From: Warburgia ugandensis | Lineage: Eukaryota > Streptophyta > Magnoliopsida > Canellales > Canellaceae | DNA: 64,000 nt | Direction: 5' to 3' | Assembly: GCA_035236585.1 (NCBI GenBank) | Contig: CP141138.1 | Span: forward strand, 24,997,437-25,061,436 | Part shown: piece by piece, positions 22,580 through 33,894 of the stretch | How the letters are laid out: every line of letters begins with the position of its first letter | How positions within the stretch are numbered: position 1 is the stretch's first letter | The notes under the pieces: model-generated | Told to the model about the DNA's origin: nothing | Database searches by the model: none | Seen by the model: the letters and a program-made list of their open reading frames with translations, nothing else | Made by a program: the position numbers and the translations under genes

Positions 22580-24651
22580 AACTGCTTATTATTATTATTA
22601 TTATTATATTTATAAATATTTTATGTAATTACTAGTGATCATTGTATATGTATAGTTTATAATTACGTGTCACATTTTGCTTAAAGTTAATTTACTATTT
22701 TATTTTTAAATAAATTTAAATTAAAATAATTACCAATTTTTTGTCTAAATTTTAATTTTAACATGCTTAATGCTTAATGTTGTTGGAATCATTTTTCTGT
22801 ATGGTTTACAAATATCAATATTTTCAAGGTTGATTTCTTGTCTTTCATTAATTATTTCTAAAAAAATTAAAATTTATATTTTTTAAATTCTTTTACATTT
22901 TATAAAATAAAATAAAAATTAGGAATATTACACTAATAATGTCAAATGGAAACATTTTGGATCCAAAGGTGACTAGTGAAAATTTGCTTAGAAGACATCT
23001 TCACCGGTCTCCTTCGGATCCACTAGCATCAAATTAAGTCCAAAGCATGGAAAATTTAGGGACCATAAACTCTAAGATGTTCTTATATAATTGATCCAAT
23101 TTCAATTTCTGGATTAGGAGCTTTGGAGATTGTGGCAAATTAGTCCAAAGGTAATCTTTTGTGGCACCCTGACAGTGGGGTAATGGATCGGATAAAGAGG
23201 TATTTGATCATTTTCTCACATAGAAAAGGTAATATCTATTGAAATGAGTATTTTGTGGAGTGGGAAGAGGAGGGAGATGGATGGAGTTCTCTATATATAG
23301 ATTGGATTATAAGTCTTTATCTATAAATGGGGCCTTTTATTTCAAAGAGTACTAGATGTGTTTATACTAACACAGTGGATCTTAATCATGGAGTAATAGA
23401 TTGGAAGGATGAGAGGTTGAGGGGTAGTGAGGTGGTTGAGAGGAGTATATGGGAATGCTCTTTGGGTGTCTAAACATGTTGCAAAGTTGAGAGAGAGAGA
23501 GAGAGAGAGCATCTTAAATGTATTTCCTAATGTATAGGGAACTGATATCTCCACTCTTTTTCTTATTAGTAACTATATCCTTTATCATATTCATTGTAAA
23601 CTTCTATTCTTAAAATTTCTTACTATTCCAAATAAAAGTAACTAACATGGGATTATGAGAATACCTTATTTGCAGTGTGAGTTTTCCCTGGACGCAGATT
23701 CTACTCATGGTTATTTGTACCTTTAAAATAAAGACAAGTATTACTAGATCCCCACAACGACCACACCTTTTTAATCAATATATTCCCTGTACAACCAATT
23801 GGGCAAATCTAACCCCTAAAACTACCAAAAAGGTCACAATGTGGTCCTTCCATCAATGTTTCCATTGAATAGTCAACAAAACTGACTTTGGGATCACATT
23901 GTATGAGAGTAACCATGCAAAGAATGCTAATTTCCAAAGAAGTGCATTCTAATTCATCTTTTACCTAATAATTTAAGATAAATTTAAAAAAGGAAAAAAG
24001 AAATCAACTTAGTAACAAAAGGAGAAGAGCCACCAACTTACATTTCTGGCACCTAGTTCACTTCTTACCTATATTTTAGAAATAGAAGATTTCCTAACCT
24101 CACTCGATAGTAATAGATGCAAGATTGTTATCTTCTATCTTTTGTTTAAAACTTGTAGTAGAATGATAAAGGAAGAATTACAATCCAGATCTAGGCCCAC
24201 TTATATGAGGCCAGCCAATCGAGCAAATATTAAAAAGAAAACAAGGTAACCAAAGAGGCATTATCCAGAGAGAATAGATTAGCAGGAGAATAACTCACGT
24301 CTCTCTCTCGCTCGCTCCCTTTGGCAACAAGAAGAACAACTCAATGAGATGAAATCTCACCACAAAGAAGATTTCAAAGCCAACATTAAAGTTGTCAAAA
24401 TCTTCACCAGTCATTGCAATGATTGTCAATAGGAGATGGAAAAGCTTCTCCAACATATCAAAAGCTTTTACTGAAGCAATCATGTATTTAAGGGAAAAAA
24501 TTGTTGAGATTGAGAAATCTAAGGGGGAATTGAGGATCGATGGAGTTGCATATGGATGTGGGCCGAGAGGAGATGTGTTGAGAAAGTGTGGGTGATGATG
24601 AGGATTTCAATTTAAGGATGGTTGATGTGGATGAAGGTCAGAGGTGAATTT
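22580..24651. other. AT-rich DNA with no recognisable gene
   Basis: It begins with a short ATT microsatellite (about 22585-22606) and a very AT-rich 350-bp stretch. A GA run lies at about 23490-23509. A pyrimidine run TCTCTCTCTCGCTCGCTCC lies at about 24300-24318. Short open frames occur (for example 24392-24595) but show no family resemblance. I see nothing else that can be supported. Confidence 0.4.
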
Positions 24652-24660
24652 GGTCATGAC

Positions 24661-25700
24661 CTATATAGTTAAAGGTGCGCCTAGGCGCAAGGAGTAAGGT
24701 AAGCGCCTGGGAGGGTGCAAGTCGTAGTGAAATCTAGGTGCGCACCTGGGTGAGCCTAGAGCCTCCTTTTAGGTGTGCCCCCGACTCTAGGCGTAGTGGA
24801 CTTTGCCGGTAATTTATATACTTCATTTAAAAAAAAAAAAAAATTTCCTCTTCCAACCCCATTTTTGCTATTCCAAAGGGTTGAGAAGGTGAAAATGACC
24901 ATTCCTCTTTAATCTTTCACAGATCTAAGCACAAAAAAGTACGGATTCACGAATCTTACCCTTTTCTTACAGTTTCTGTTAAAAAACAAAAATACCAGTT
25001 TTGGATTTTCAAATTTTTTTATTTTTTGTTTACTTTTTTTCATAAATCTTGATGCGTTCTTATTCTATATATATAAACAAACATTCCATTTGAGTTTTAT
25101 GCTTCTTTGCTATAGATTTGGGTTTGTTTTGAGTTTTTTTTGTTGTTGTGTTTTTTCAAAAATACCAGTTACAAAAATATAAAAAAAAAAATTCATTTTT
25201 TTGTATTTCTTCAATGAAACATATTTCTATCCACATATATACCTTTCCCATGCTTGTTTCTTCATGGGTGATAATTTTTTCATCTTTTGTTTTTCTGTAT
25301 TTTAGGGTTATTTTTTTCAATTTTTTTGAAAATAATGGCTACAAAAATTGGGAAAAAAATGTTTTTTTTAATATTTATTAGTTAAAACATATTCTTATCC
25401 ACATATATAGCTTTCCCATGCTTGTTTCTTCATGTATGATGTATTTTTCATGGTTTTTTTTGTATTTTAATGTTATTTTTTCAAAATTTTAAAAAATAAT
25501 AGTTATAGAAATTATTTTTTTAATATTTATTAGTTAAAACTATTCCTATTGACATATATAGCTTTTTCATACTTTTTGTAGGATTTTAAATTTTTTTAAT
25601 AATTTTTAGCTATTTTTTAAATTATTAAATACGTAATTTTGTGCCTCGTGATTCAAGCGCACCCCTTTGCGTAGGTGTGCCTCTCACCTCCAACTACATA
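24661..25700. mobile_element. Mutator-like TIR element with GC-rich ends (1.04 kb)
   Basis: The flanks carry a perfect 9-bp duplication GGTCATGAC at 24652-24660 and 25701-25709. The left end CTATATAGTTAAAGGTGCGCC matches the reverse complement of the right end, TATGTAGTTGGAGGTGAG. The adjoining segments (24675-24800 and 25640-25690) are rich in GCGCC/TAGGCG-type palindromes. No transposase is present. A 9-bp TSD and imperfect TIRs fit a non-autonomous Mutator-like element. The core is AT-rich and includes a triplicated segment. Confidence 0.82.
25190..25580. repeat. Threefold internal repeat inside the TIR element
   Basis: Similar segments start near 25219, 25388 and 25540. Each has a CTAT or TTAT run, then CACATATATA or GACATATATAG, then CTTTCCCATGCTTGTTTCTT (degenerate in the third). 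The spacing is about 150-170 bp. The third copy is the most diverged and is truncated. Confidence 0.75.
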
Positions 25701-25867
25701 GGTCATGACTATGTAGATTTCACTAGGATTAGGAAGGTTAGCATTTCAAAAGGTTTAGACCTTTTTTCAGAAATGTATTATTTGGAAAGATTTCTTGTTG
25801 CCAACTTAAAATGTAGTAAAAAAGATCTAGATACTAGCCGGATTTGTAATATGAACGTCATGGGACC

Positions 25868-27186
25868 TTATATCATGTGCAAGTACAGGTCAATCTCTCG
25901 AGGACTCAACTTAAAAAGATGAAATTTAAATAAAATTTAATTATCCACAAAATAAAAGAAATGATAGAAATTAAATAATAATAAACTCAAAAGTTAGATT
26001 TATTGAATTAATGAAAAGTATAAAATTATGAGCTGAAAAGACAAAAATTAAATAAATTAATAACTAAAAATTAACTTTCCTAGCTTAATCGTAGCAAATT
26101 TCTTCAAATCTAATCATATTAAAGTTGATCAGCCTTCATAAATCCCTTATTAATATCTCTAATTAAGGATTCAATGGGTGAATTAAACTAATCTCCCAAA
26201 ATTTTGATAATCTAGACTAAGGAAAGAGTTTGAGGTTCGAGCTGCTTAGATCAAATTTTTGGATGAGAAATTGACGATTAGGACGATGGATAAGCTAGGA
26301 GATATCTTAAGATGAAGATCTAAGAATTGATTAGAAATTTGAGATAGAAAAGATCAAAAACTAAATAATCATATTGGTTAAAGCTAAACCATTGATTTGG
26401 TTATGCTTTAATCAAGTAAGCAAAGGATTAACTAATTCTTCGATTAACTATGAATATAATACAGCTTAAATAACACAAAACTGGGATAAGAATAAGACAA
26501 AATAGGGAAAAAGACAAAACATGGGACACAGTTGAAATTAAGAAAAAAGGGCATGGGCAAAATTAAAAATTTTGATAATTTTTTGGTTTTACCCAAATAA
26601 AGAACACACAATGAAAATTCAAAAACAAAATTGGTGAAGAACAGGGACATGCATGGTTGGAAAAACAAATTAAAATGCTTTGAGAAATAGGGATCGAGAT
26701 AGGCTTGGTTTAATTTTGAGGAAATTGATTGTGATAATTAATTATACGAGATGAATGGTGATGGGTAGAAGGGAAACCCGTGAAGAATCGGGAGTGGAAC
26801 AGTGAAAAACTACGATTGAAACCGAGAACAAGTGGAATTAGGAGTAAACAAGGAAGATACAGGAGTGGAAACAAGGGATTATGAAGACTGTCGAATGGTG
26901 GAAAACAACTGATGGAGGGGAAGTTAGAGAGAAAGATCTGAAGGAGAAGTCTAGGAGTGAGGTTTCTTCTGTCTTTGCTACTATCTACCTTGGTGCTGAG
27001 AGAGAGACAACCCAAGAGAGAGAGAGGAGTTGGAACGGCCCTTGCTCTCTCTCCTCTTATGGTGAAAGAAAGCCTAGAGAGAGAGAGACCTTACAATTCG
27101 GGTCTTCCTGATGGAGAAGAGACAGAGAGGGAAAGAGATGAAGAGAGATGGGAGCTGGTTACGAATTTTCCATAGTATGAAGGGAG

Positions 27187-27280
<94 letters not shown>

Positions 27281-27706
27281 CCCACCCACTTATTCTTCAT
27301 ATATCAACCGTATTGGCCCTTATCTTTATATAGATTTTTTATTGAAATTTGATTCCAAATCAACTTCTCTTCTCTAGAGGTGATTCCTTATCCAATTTTA
27401 GCAATTTATTTCCTGATTGTTTTCAATTTCTCCTTTTTTGAAGTAGTTTCCTCCTTGATCTAGATCATCCAATCCCAATTTGATTGATTTGCAACATATA
27501 AAAATAAATTACAATAATTTGAATTATGCTTTATTCTTTTGATCAGCTATGATGATTATTTGATCATTAAATTTTACAAATCAATGGTTGGATGATCAAA
27601 TAGAACTAAAATGCATATTTTATCTATAAATTACAAAATTGATCACTTAGATAATCTATCTAAATGCTGAATTAAGGGTATTTTAGCCAAAATTAAATGC
27701 TTAACC
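25868..27706 (-). repeat. 3' LTR of the minus-strand Athila element
   Basis: Its left part matches 36575-37524 (GTGCAAGTACA, TTAAAAAGATG, ACTAAAAATTAACTTTCCTA, GATAATCTAGACTA). Its middle continues into sequence matching 42150-42665 (GGAGGGGAAGT, ATATCAACC, CTTCTCTAGAGGTGATTCC). The LTR start, on the minus strand, reads GGTTAAGC at 27706 where the solo copy has TGTTAAGT, so the canonical TG is mutated. The terminal CA end is missing. Confidence 0.85.
27190..27277. repeat. (GA)n microsatellite within the Athila 3' LTR
   Basis: About 44 uninterrupted GA units. Relative to the LTR this is a CT run in the sense strand, in the same area as the CT-rich segments of the other Athila LTRs here (42294-42368, 55496-55606, 55952-56057). 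Confidence 0.97.
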
Positions 27707-28185
27707 TACCTCCAACTAGCATTTTGCTAGTCCAGAGCAAAATATGCAAAAATCAATCTCAAAATTCCAAACACTATTTTCAAGTCAACTCACAAATTTT
27801 CTCAGAGAATTATCTTAAATAAATCTATCAACTTTAGTATACTAATAAAATTGAAAAGAAATTCAAAACTCTACCAATATGCTAAATACATTCCAATTGA
27901 GCTCAAATTGCAAAGAGAGTGTGTGTAAAGTCTACATATATACTAATCTTTATCTCTAAGTAGACCATATCTTTTGAACTTTATCTGAAATATGTTTTGA
28001 CCTTAATCCTCACTTATTGGACATACACTTAAAAATAAAACTCTTAGAAAAGGTTTCAAATCATATCTTTCTTTTAAATATATGAGTAGAGTCAATAAAA
28101 GCAAGTTTATCTCACATATATTCATGAAGGAACAAGAGTTAATAAGGAATTTAGTCTTGATCCCTTTAAAAAAGATAAGATGTCA

Positions 28186-28965
28186 TTACCTTTGAATATT
28201 TAGACATATGTAGGCCCTGCGTGCATCGATCATTTTAAGTAACCAATCCTTACGATCTAGATTAACAGTTTTTTGTAATATTTGTTTTGTAACCCGATTA
28301 GATACTTCTACTTGTCTACTTGTTTGTGGGTGATACGATGTTGCAACTTTATGGGGGATGTTATATTTTTTCATGAGCGCTTCAAATTCCTTGTTGCAGA
28401 AGTGTGTACCATTATCACTTATAATGGCGCGAGGGGTCCCAAATCTAGAAATATATATATATATATATATATTTCTTTTAAGAGTTTAACAACTATTTTA
28501 TGGTCATTGTGCCTACAACAATTAGTCTTAATCCATTTGGATACATAGTCTATAACTAATAAGATATAAATGTAGCCCAAAAAAGGTGGGAATGGCCCCA
28601 TGAAATCAATGCCTTGGCAATCAAAAACTTCAATGACAAGGATAGGATTTGGAGGCTTCATATTCCTATAGCTTATTCCTCCTAACTTTTGATATCACTC
28701 ACATGATTTATAGAAATATGTGTCTTTAAACAATGAAGACCAGTAGAAACCACACCATAAAATCTTTGCAGCAGTTTTCTGTGCAAAAAAATGTCCACCA
28801 CATGCTTCTGAGTGATAAAAGGAGATGTACTATTTTGCTCTAGTTTTGGAACACATCTCTTAATTATCTGGTTTCGAAAATACTTAAACAGGTATATATC
28901 ATCTTAGAAGTAGTCCTTGACATTGAAAAAGAATTTCTACTTTTCTAATTTGTTCCAATGTTCCA
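28186..28965 (-). pseudogene. Athila integrase remnant
   Basis: The catalytic core is partly legible on the minus strand. It reads IEVFDCQGIDFMGPFPPFLG, then YIYILLVIDYVSKWIKT, SDNGTHF-like residues, and [19 protein letters not shown] followed by VEVSNR. The three acidic positions of a DD35E integrase (D in GIDFMGP, D in SDNG, E in QVEVSNR) are all represented. A TA microsatellite at about 28450-28471 breaks the frame between the second and third blocks, and the C-terminal part stops early ([11 protein letters not shown]). An N-terminal zinc-binding region with several stops occupies about 28680-28930. It is not functional. Confidence 0.88.
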
Positions 28966-29328
28966 TAGTAGGGTTGGATGATGCATTAGGTGCATTATTG
29001 CCAACTACATGCACATCCTTAGGGTTTTCTTATGGTTGAGTTGGAAACCTTTTTCTTTTCTTTCTCTTTTTTTTTTTTTTTTTTTTTTCATATTTTGCAT
29101 CATTTGACTCATCATATTTTTCATTTCATTTATAGACTAGTTGGTTTATTTTAATTGGAATTCTAATTAAGAAGTTTTCCTCTCCTAGTTTTGGATAAGT
29201 TGATGTATATTATCCTCTATAGGCCTTTTGGTAGGGGCAAGTAAGGTCCAGGAGTAGGAGGTTATGAGTTTGATATGGAGCTACGTCAATAAGTTCTTGG
29301 TTTTGTTAGCGAGGCTAGTATGAGTTGG

Positions 29329-31133
29329 TGTTAAGTGTTCAATTTCGGTCAAAATACCCTTAATTTAGCATTCAATTAGATCATCTAACTGTTCAAATTT
29401 GTAAAATTTAGCTTGATTTTGAATTTAACTCCAATTGACCATCCAAATCTTAATTTGTCAAAATCAATAGTCAGATGATCATTAGAGCTCATTAGATGAT
29501 TAATATGGGGTTCAGATGATTCTAATTTAGTCTTTTCTTTTACAGATCAACTAAAAGATGCATGGATGGCTATAATTAAAAGTTAACGGTGCAGATCATC
29601 TTAAAGAGGATTGGATGGACCAGATCACCCATGGAGATGGTTGCGATAGTTTCTTAGAAGACAAGGGATCTTAATGTGGAATCATGGAAAAAAAAAGGAA
29701 AGGCAACTTTAAATTTTGAATAAATTTTCAAAAGGGAGAGCTTAAAGGGGCAAGCAAAACTCTCTCCCCCCCACTCTCTTTCCTCCTCTTCTCTCTTTCC
29801 TTCCTTATTCTTCCCTCTTTCCTTTCCCACTCTCTCACGGTTTTTTTTTCTTCTTATTCCTCTCTATTTCTTCTTCTCTCCTATCTCCCATTCTCCTCTC
29901 TTCTTTTCTTCTCACCATCCCTCTCTCCCTTCTCTCTTGACCACCCCTCTCTCTCTCTCTCTCATGTACCCACCTCTCTTCTCCCATCTTTCTCTTCTCT
30001 TCTCTTCCCATTCTTTTTTCTCTTCTCTTCTCTCCCACGGCTTCCTCCACACTCTCTCTCACGTACCCACTCCTCTATTCTCCTCTCCCCGTCTTTTCTC
30101 TTCTCTCTCCCCCTCTATTGCTCTATCTCTAGTTTCTTTCCCAGTCACCACCACATCTGCTCGATCAGATCTCAAGCCCAGGTGTCTCTGCGTCATCAAT
30201 TGGCTCCAGAGAAGGAAACCCAAGTCGGCTTTCCCTCCTTCTTCCCTCTTTCTCTTTCTCTTTCTCTTCCTCTCCTCCTTTCCTTTACTTCTTCCTCCTC
30301 TTCCCTTTCCCTCTTCTCCCTCATCTGTTTCTCTCCTTCTTTGTCTGGTTTTTTCTTAAAAACTAGAGTTTTCATGAAATTCCAGTTTTGCCTTCGCTCT
30401 TTAAAAGAAATTACAATTTTGTTGTTTTTCGTTAATTCCATCTTTGTTTCCAGTTTATTTACATTTGTGTCCTATTTTATTCCGGTTTTGTTTTTTTTGT
30501 CTTTTGCTTATCCAGGAACTACCTAATCTTTACCAAATAAATTAAGGCCTAACCCATCGACGGGTTAGCCTTAATCAACCATGATTCACAAATTTCTCCT
30601 TTGTTTCTTAGCAGATTTCAAATTAATTTTACAGAGTCATTATTAGGACATTCCCAGATCTAATTAATGTTTCTGATCTTTGATCTGAGATCCAAAAATC
30701 AATCTGAGCCATCCAAATATAAAAATCCCAAATTAGCCCAGATCTTGACCATTTTCATGAATCTGACAAATCGACTGGTGGATATCTGATCAAGGATGTG
30801 ATGAAGACATATATGAAGGCTGATCATCTCTCAAGACATTAGAGTTGAAGATTTTGATAGTGATTGATCTAGGGAAGTAGTTTTTTTTTTTTTTTTTTTT
30901 CATTATTTGATTTTGTTTGTTTGCTTTAGGAACTGGAAATTCTGTAATTTTATTGGATATGATCTTTGATTGTCATTTCAATAATTCCATTATTTATGAG
31001 TGATTTAGTTTTAATTTTGGATAATTAAATTTTATTGAAATTCCTACTTTTTAAATCAAGTCTCTGTGGGATCAACCCATACTTGTATAAGCTATACTAC
31101 AATAGCCCATGCACTTGCGGTTAAACATTAACA
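29329..31133 (+). mobile_element. Solo LTR of the Athila family (1.8 kb)
   Basis: It starts TGTTAAGTGTTCAATTTCGG and ends CACTTGCGGTTAAACATTAACA. It is flanked by a perfect 5-bp duplication GTTGG (29324-29328 and 31134-31138). Its end matches the 3' edges of the other Athila LTRs, and its start matches the reverse complement at 27660-27706. It carries a 550-bp pyrimidine-rich tract (29760-30330) and a run of T at about 30878-30900. No internal region remains, so it arose by LTR-LTR recombination after insertion. It interrupts the gag of an Athila element in the opposite orientation. Confidence 0.93.
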
Positions 31134-31683
31134 GTTGGGTTGTGAGACATTGGTAGTGGGTCCATTTCTCCAACTGAAATTAGAGTGGTTTCTCCAATTA
31201 GGATTACATGTCTCAAAGTATGGTTAGTCTAATCATGAAATACCTCTCAAAATGCTAGAATGGTGGGACATTCCTGAGTTGTAATGCCTCAAATTTTGAA
31301 GCTATTATGTAAAAAGGGATAACTTTGAAAATCAATATATGTATGTTTAGATGTTTACTATTAATAGAAATATAAAACAAATGAATTTATAATAAAAATC
31401 AAAACCATTAGATTCTAGGCTCAAAATGGAATCCAACACCTCAAAAAACGCTAAAAACGGAGCTCGTATGAAGAAGTTATAAGGGTTTGAAGATTGAGGG
31501 CATAACTGGAATTTGAGTATAAAGCAACAGGACATGAAAACACAGGGGGGCGTTTTGATAACGACACCCTAGTCTTCTTCATCCTCCAGCCACCGCCATT
31601 CTTGAACTTTCCAGAACCGCCTCTGTGGGGACATGCTGGAAAGGATGGCGGCACCGCCATTGAGGGGCACCGCCTTCTTCCCT

Positions 31684-31691
31684 TTATAAAT
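31684..31691 (+). promoter_or_regulatory. TATA box of the long LTR
   Basis: CCTTTATAAATACCCTCC lies about 405 bp from the LTR start, and the matching CTATAAATAG lies about 416 bp from the start of the copy at 48181. The conserved position supports a pol II promoter with the U3/R boundary about 30 bp downstream. Confidence 0.65.
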
Positions 31692-31879
31692 ACCCTCCGC
31701 CCCTTCTTCCCAAATCGTGCTTGTCCTCTCCAATTTCTCCCAAAACCAGATCTCGCAATAAGGGTTTGGAGGCAAGTTCAAGGCCTCATTGCGTCACGTA
31801 GAGAGCTCCCCAGGTACGCCTCTCTTCCTCATGTCATTCTCCTCTCTTCCCTCACTCTTTTCCCCCAGGTTTTAGGCTA

Positions 31880-32260
31880 GATCTGGGTGTTTCCTGGCTG
31901 GAAAATGCCCGTGGAAAACAGGCCTAGAACCAGGCCCATCAAGGACAACGCATCCTAGGGATGCACGAGTGTAACGCGCACTTGTGACTCGCTCCCTGGG
32001 ACAGGCGTCCCACGCGTGCGGCGTGCGGGACATTTCCAGTCCGAATGAGACGCGTAGGGCGTCTCGGGAACCAAAACACACCCTGCTTGCAGTGGGGACG
32101 TGTCTGCGGGACGTCGATTGGGACGCGCGATGTGGCATGTCGCTCGAGCGTGCGATAACATGCGACCCTAGTGGCGGCTCGACTAGGACGCGCACTTATA
32201 CTGGGAACCGCGACGCGGGCCCTACATGGATAGTCCTGATCGTTCGTTGAGATGTGACTT
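31880..32260 (+). other. CpG-rich leader block of the long LTR
   Basis: A 380-bp segment with many CpGs and recurring GACGCG/GGGACG/GCGTC motifs (GGGACGTGTCTGCGGGACGT, GGGACGCGCGATGTGG) lies downstream of the TATA box. Frames of 68-110 codons are open in several frames on both strands, as expected of such DNA, and none resembles a known protein. Equivalent blocks occur in the copies at 48790-49130, 40670-40910 and 14940-15110. Confidence 0.75.
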
Positions 32261-32668
32261 TTAAAATCCAATTTCAGAGGCTATATAACTCCGATTGACG
32301 ATCTAAAAGGACCGTTGCATCCGTAATTTTGGCACAGACCCAATTATATAATAATATTTAGGAGAAAGAGGCTATTTAGGGAGAATATAGCCTAAAAACC
32401 ATAGAGATCTTATGAACCCATAAGATCAACTATGGCCAAACCTCAAGAATAAATCTAAGAGAGGCCTTAAGACATTCTAAGTCCAAGATTGGACCAAGAC
32501 TTATGTAAATCATCTCCTAGAAAACTTATATCATATAGATCCAACCGTTAACTGGTGAATCTAGAAATCATGATTAGATTTCATGTTTAAATGATATACA
32601 AGATCCATAAAGGTACTTTAGGACTCGATTGAAAGAGGGACATGAGCTAAGTGACGACAATCGAGGCA

Positions 32669-32880
32669 GGTCGTCTGATACTGCTACATTTTTAATGCAT
32701 ATCCAATGTCCAAATATATTTGAATTGTAGGTCATCTGATACTGCTACATTTTTAATGCATGTCCAAATGAATTTGAATTGTAGGCTACTACGTTTTAAT
32801 GCATTTCCAAACATACTTGATTTGTAGCTAGTTTTATACTACTCAGTTTTTAAATGCATCCCAAACTCTAAGTGATTTAC
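32669..32880 (+). repeat. Tandem repeat, about 45-60 bp unit, four degenerate copies
   Basis: Copies begin near 32669, 32729, 32784 and 32827. The first two share TCTGATACTGCTACATTTTT followed by AATGCAT. The later copies keep TAATGCATTTCC/AAATGCATCCC and the TTGAATTGTAG/TTGATTTGTAG joint. The array lies within the long LTR. Confidence 0.8.
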
Positions 32881-33063
32881 TTGCCTTTATAATGCTTTTG
32901 AAATATGATATTCTTATATGAGCATACGGAATTGTTTGCATGATTTATAGCATTGAAGCACTTGAACCTATCATTGTATATAGTATGCTTTTATGATGTT
33001 TTTATACAAGCATGTTTTGAGAAGTGTAGCCTTGGCCGATGAGGGCGAGCCAGAGAGAGCTGA

Positions 33064-33112
33064 CAGGCTTCTAGGCTGGTAGGCTTCTATGCTGTTAGGC
33101 TTCTAGGTGGGG
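33064..33112 (+). repeat. Short tandem repeat of AGGCTTCTAGGCTGGT type
   Basis: Three adjacent copies of a 16-bp unit read AGGCTTCTAGGCTGGT, AGGCTTCTATGCTGTT and AGGCTTCTAGGTGGGG. They lie within the long LTR. Confidence 0.85.
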
Positions 33113-33873
33113 TTATGACTTTGGATGTGATACTAGCATGAGCAGATTTTATGCATTGCATGCATGTTTTGCAAATGATTGCATAAATTGCATTATTTAC
33201 GATGAATAAGTGCATAAATTACATGATTTGTGATTATTGATATTCAATTAAATGCATAACCTTGAGGGTTACCAAAATACGCTGGAGTGCTCAAAAGATG
33301 CTGGTGAGGCAGTGTGAGGAACCCAAAGAGGACATGATTTTTATATTTTACGGCTTGATAAGCTTGGTGGGCACTATGCTGAAAGGAGGTACGAGGTTGG
33401 CCTCCCGGCCTCTACCACCAAAAGGGTGGATGGTATCACTGCCAAAAAGGCATTGTCCCTTCCCTAACTACTATGGTAAACAGGGACGACCACTGGAGGT
33501 TTTCACAGCACCCTTTCGAGGACATCCATAGTCACTATGGAGGCTATGGTGGATTCCAGCTGTATTCTAAGTATGAGCGTAGTGGCCCTATGATTTTGGT
33601 GTGATTGATATGCATATAGCATTGAAATGGTTGTATACGAGTACTCATGACCATTTGGCGTGACGTGTACGCCGAGAGACTCATGTGCATGATACTAGCA
33701 TCTGCCTAAATGATGACTACTTTAAGAGTTTCATCATTATTATATTTGACTCGTTGGTTTGATGCATTTGCCAAGATCTTTATATATAAAGCTATTGATG
33801 TTTTACATGAAAAGCTCTTGGAATCATGCATGTTGCCTACAGTTTTTTCAAAATAGTAGTATCAGATCATCTA

Positions 33874-33894
33874 TTGAGTATGAAAAATACTCAA
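33874..33894 (+). promoter_or_regulatory. Conserved hairpin near the long-LTR 3' end
   Basis: TTGAGTAT-GAAAA-ATACTCAA is a perfect 8-bp inverted repeat about 366 bp before the LTR end. Matching hairpins at similar distances are found at 50405-50423 and, on the minus strand, 13193-13213. Its role (RNA 3'-end signal or protein site) is unknown. Confidence 0.6.

Noticed and set aside
27074-27377. Open frames of 69-88 codons consisting of Ser-Leu or Arg-Glu repeats (also at 42126-42530 and 55336-56184)
   Set aside because: They are translations of GA/CT microsatellites within LTRs. A dinucleotide run is open in all frames without selection.
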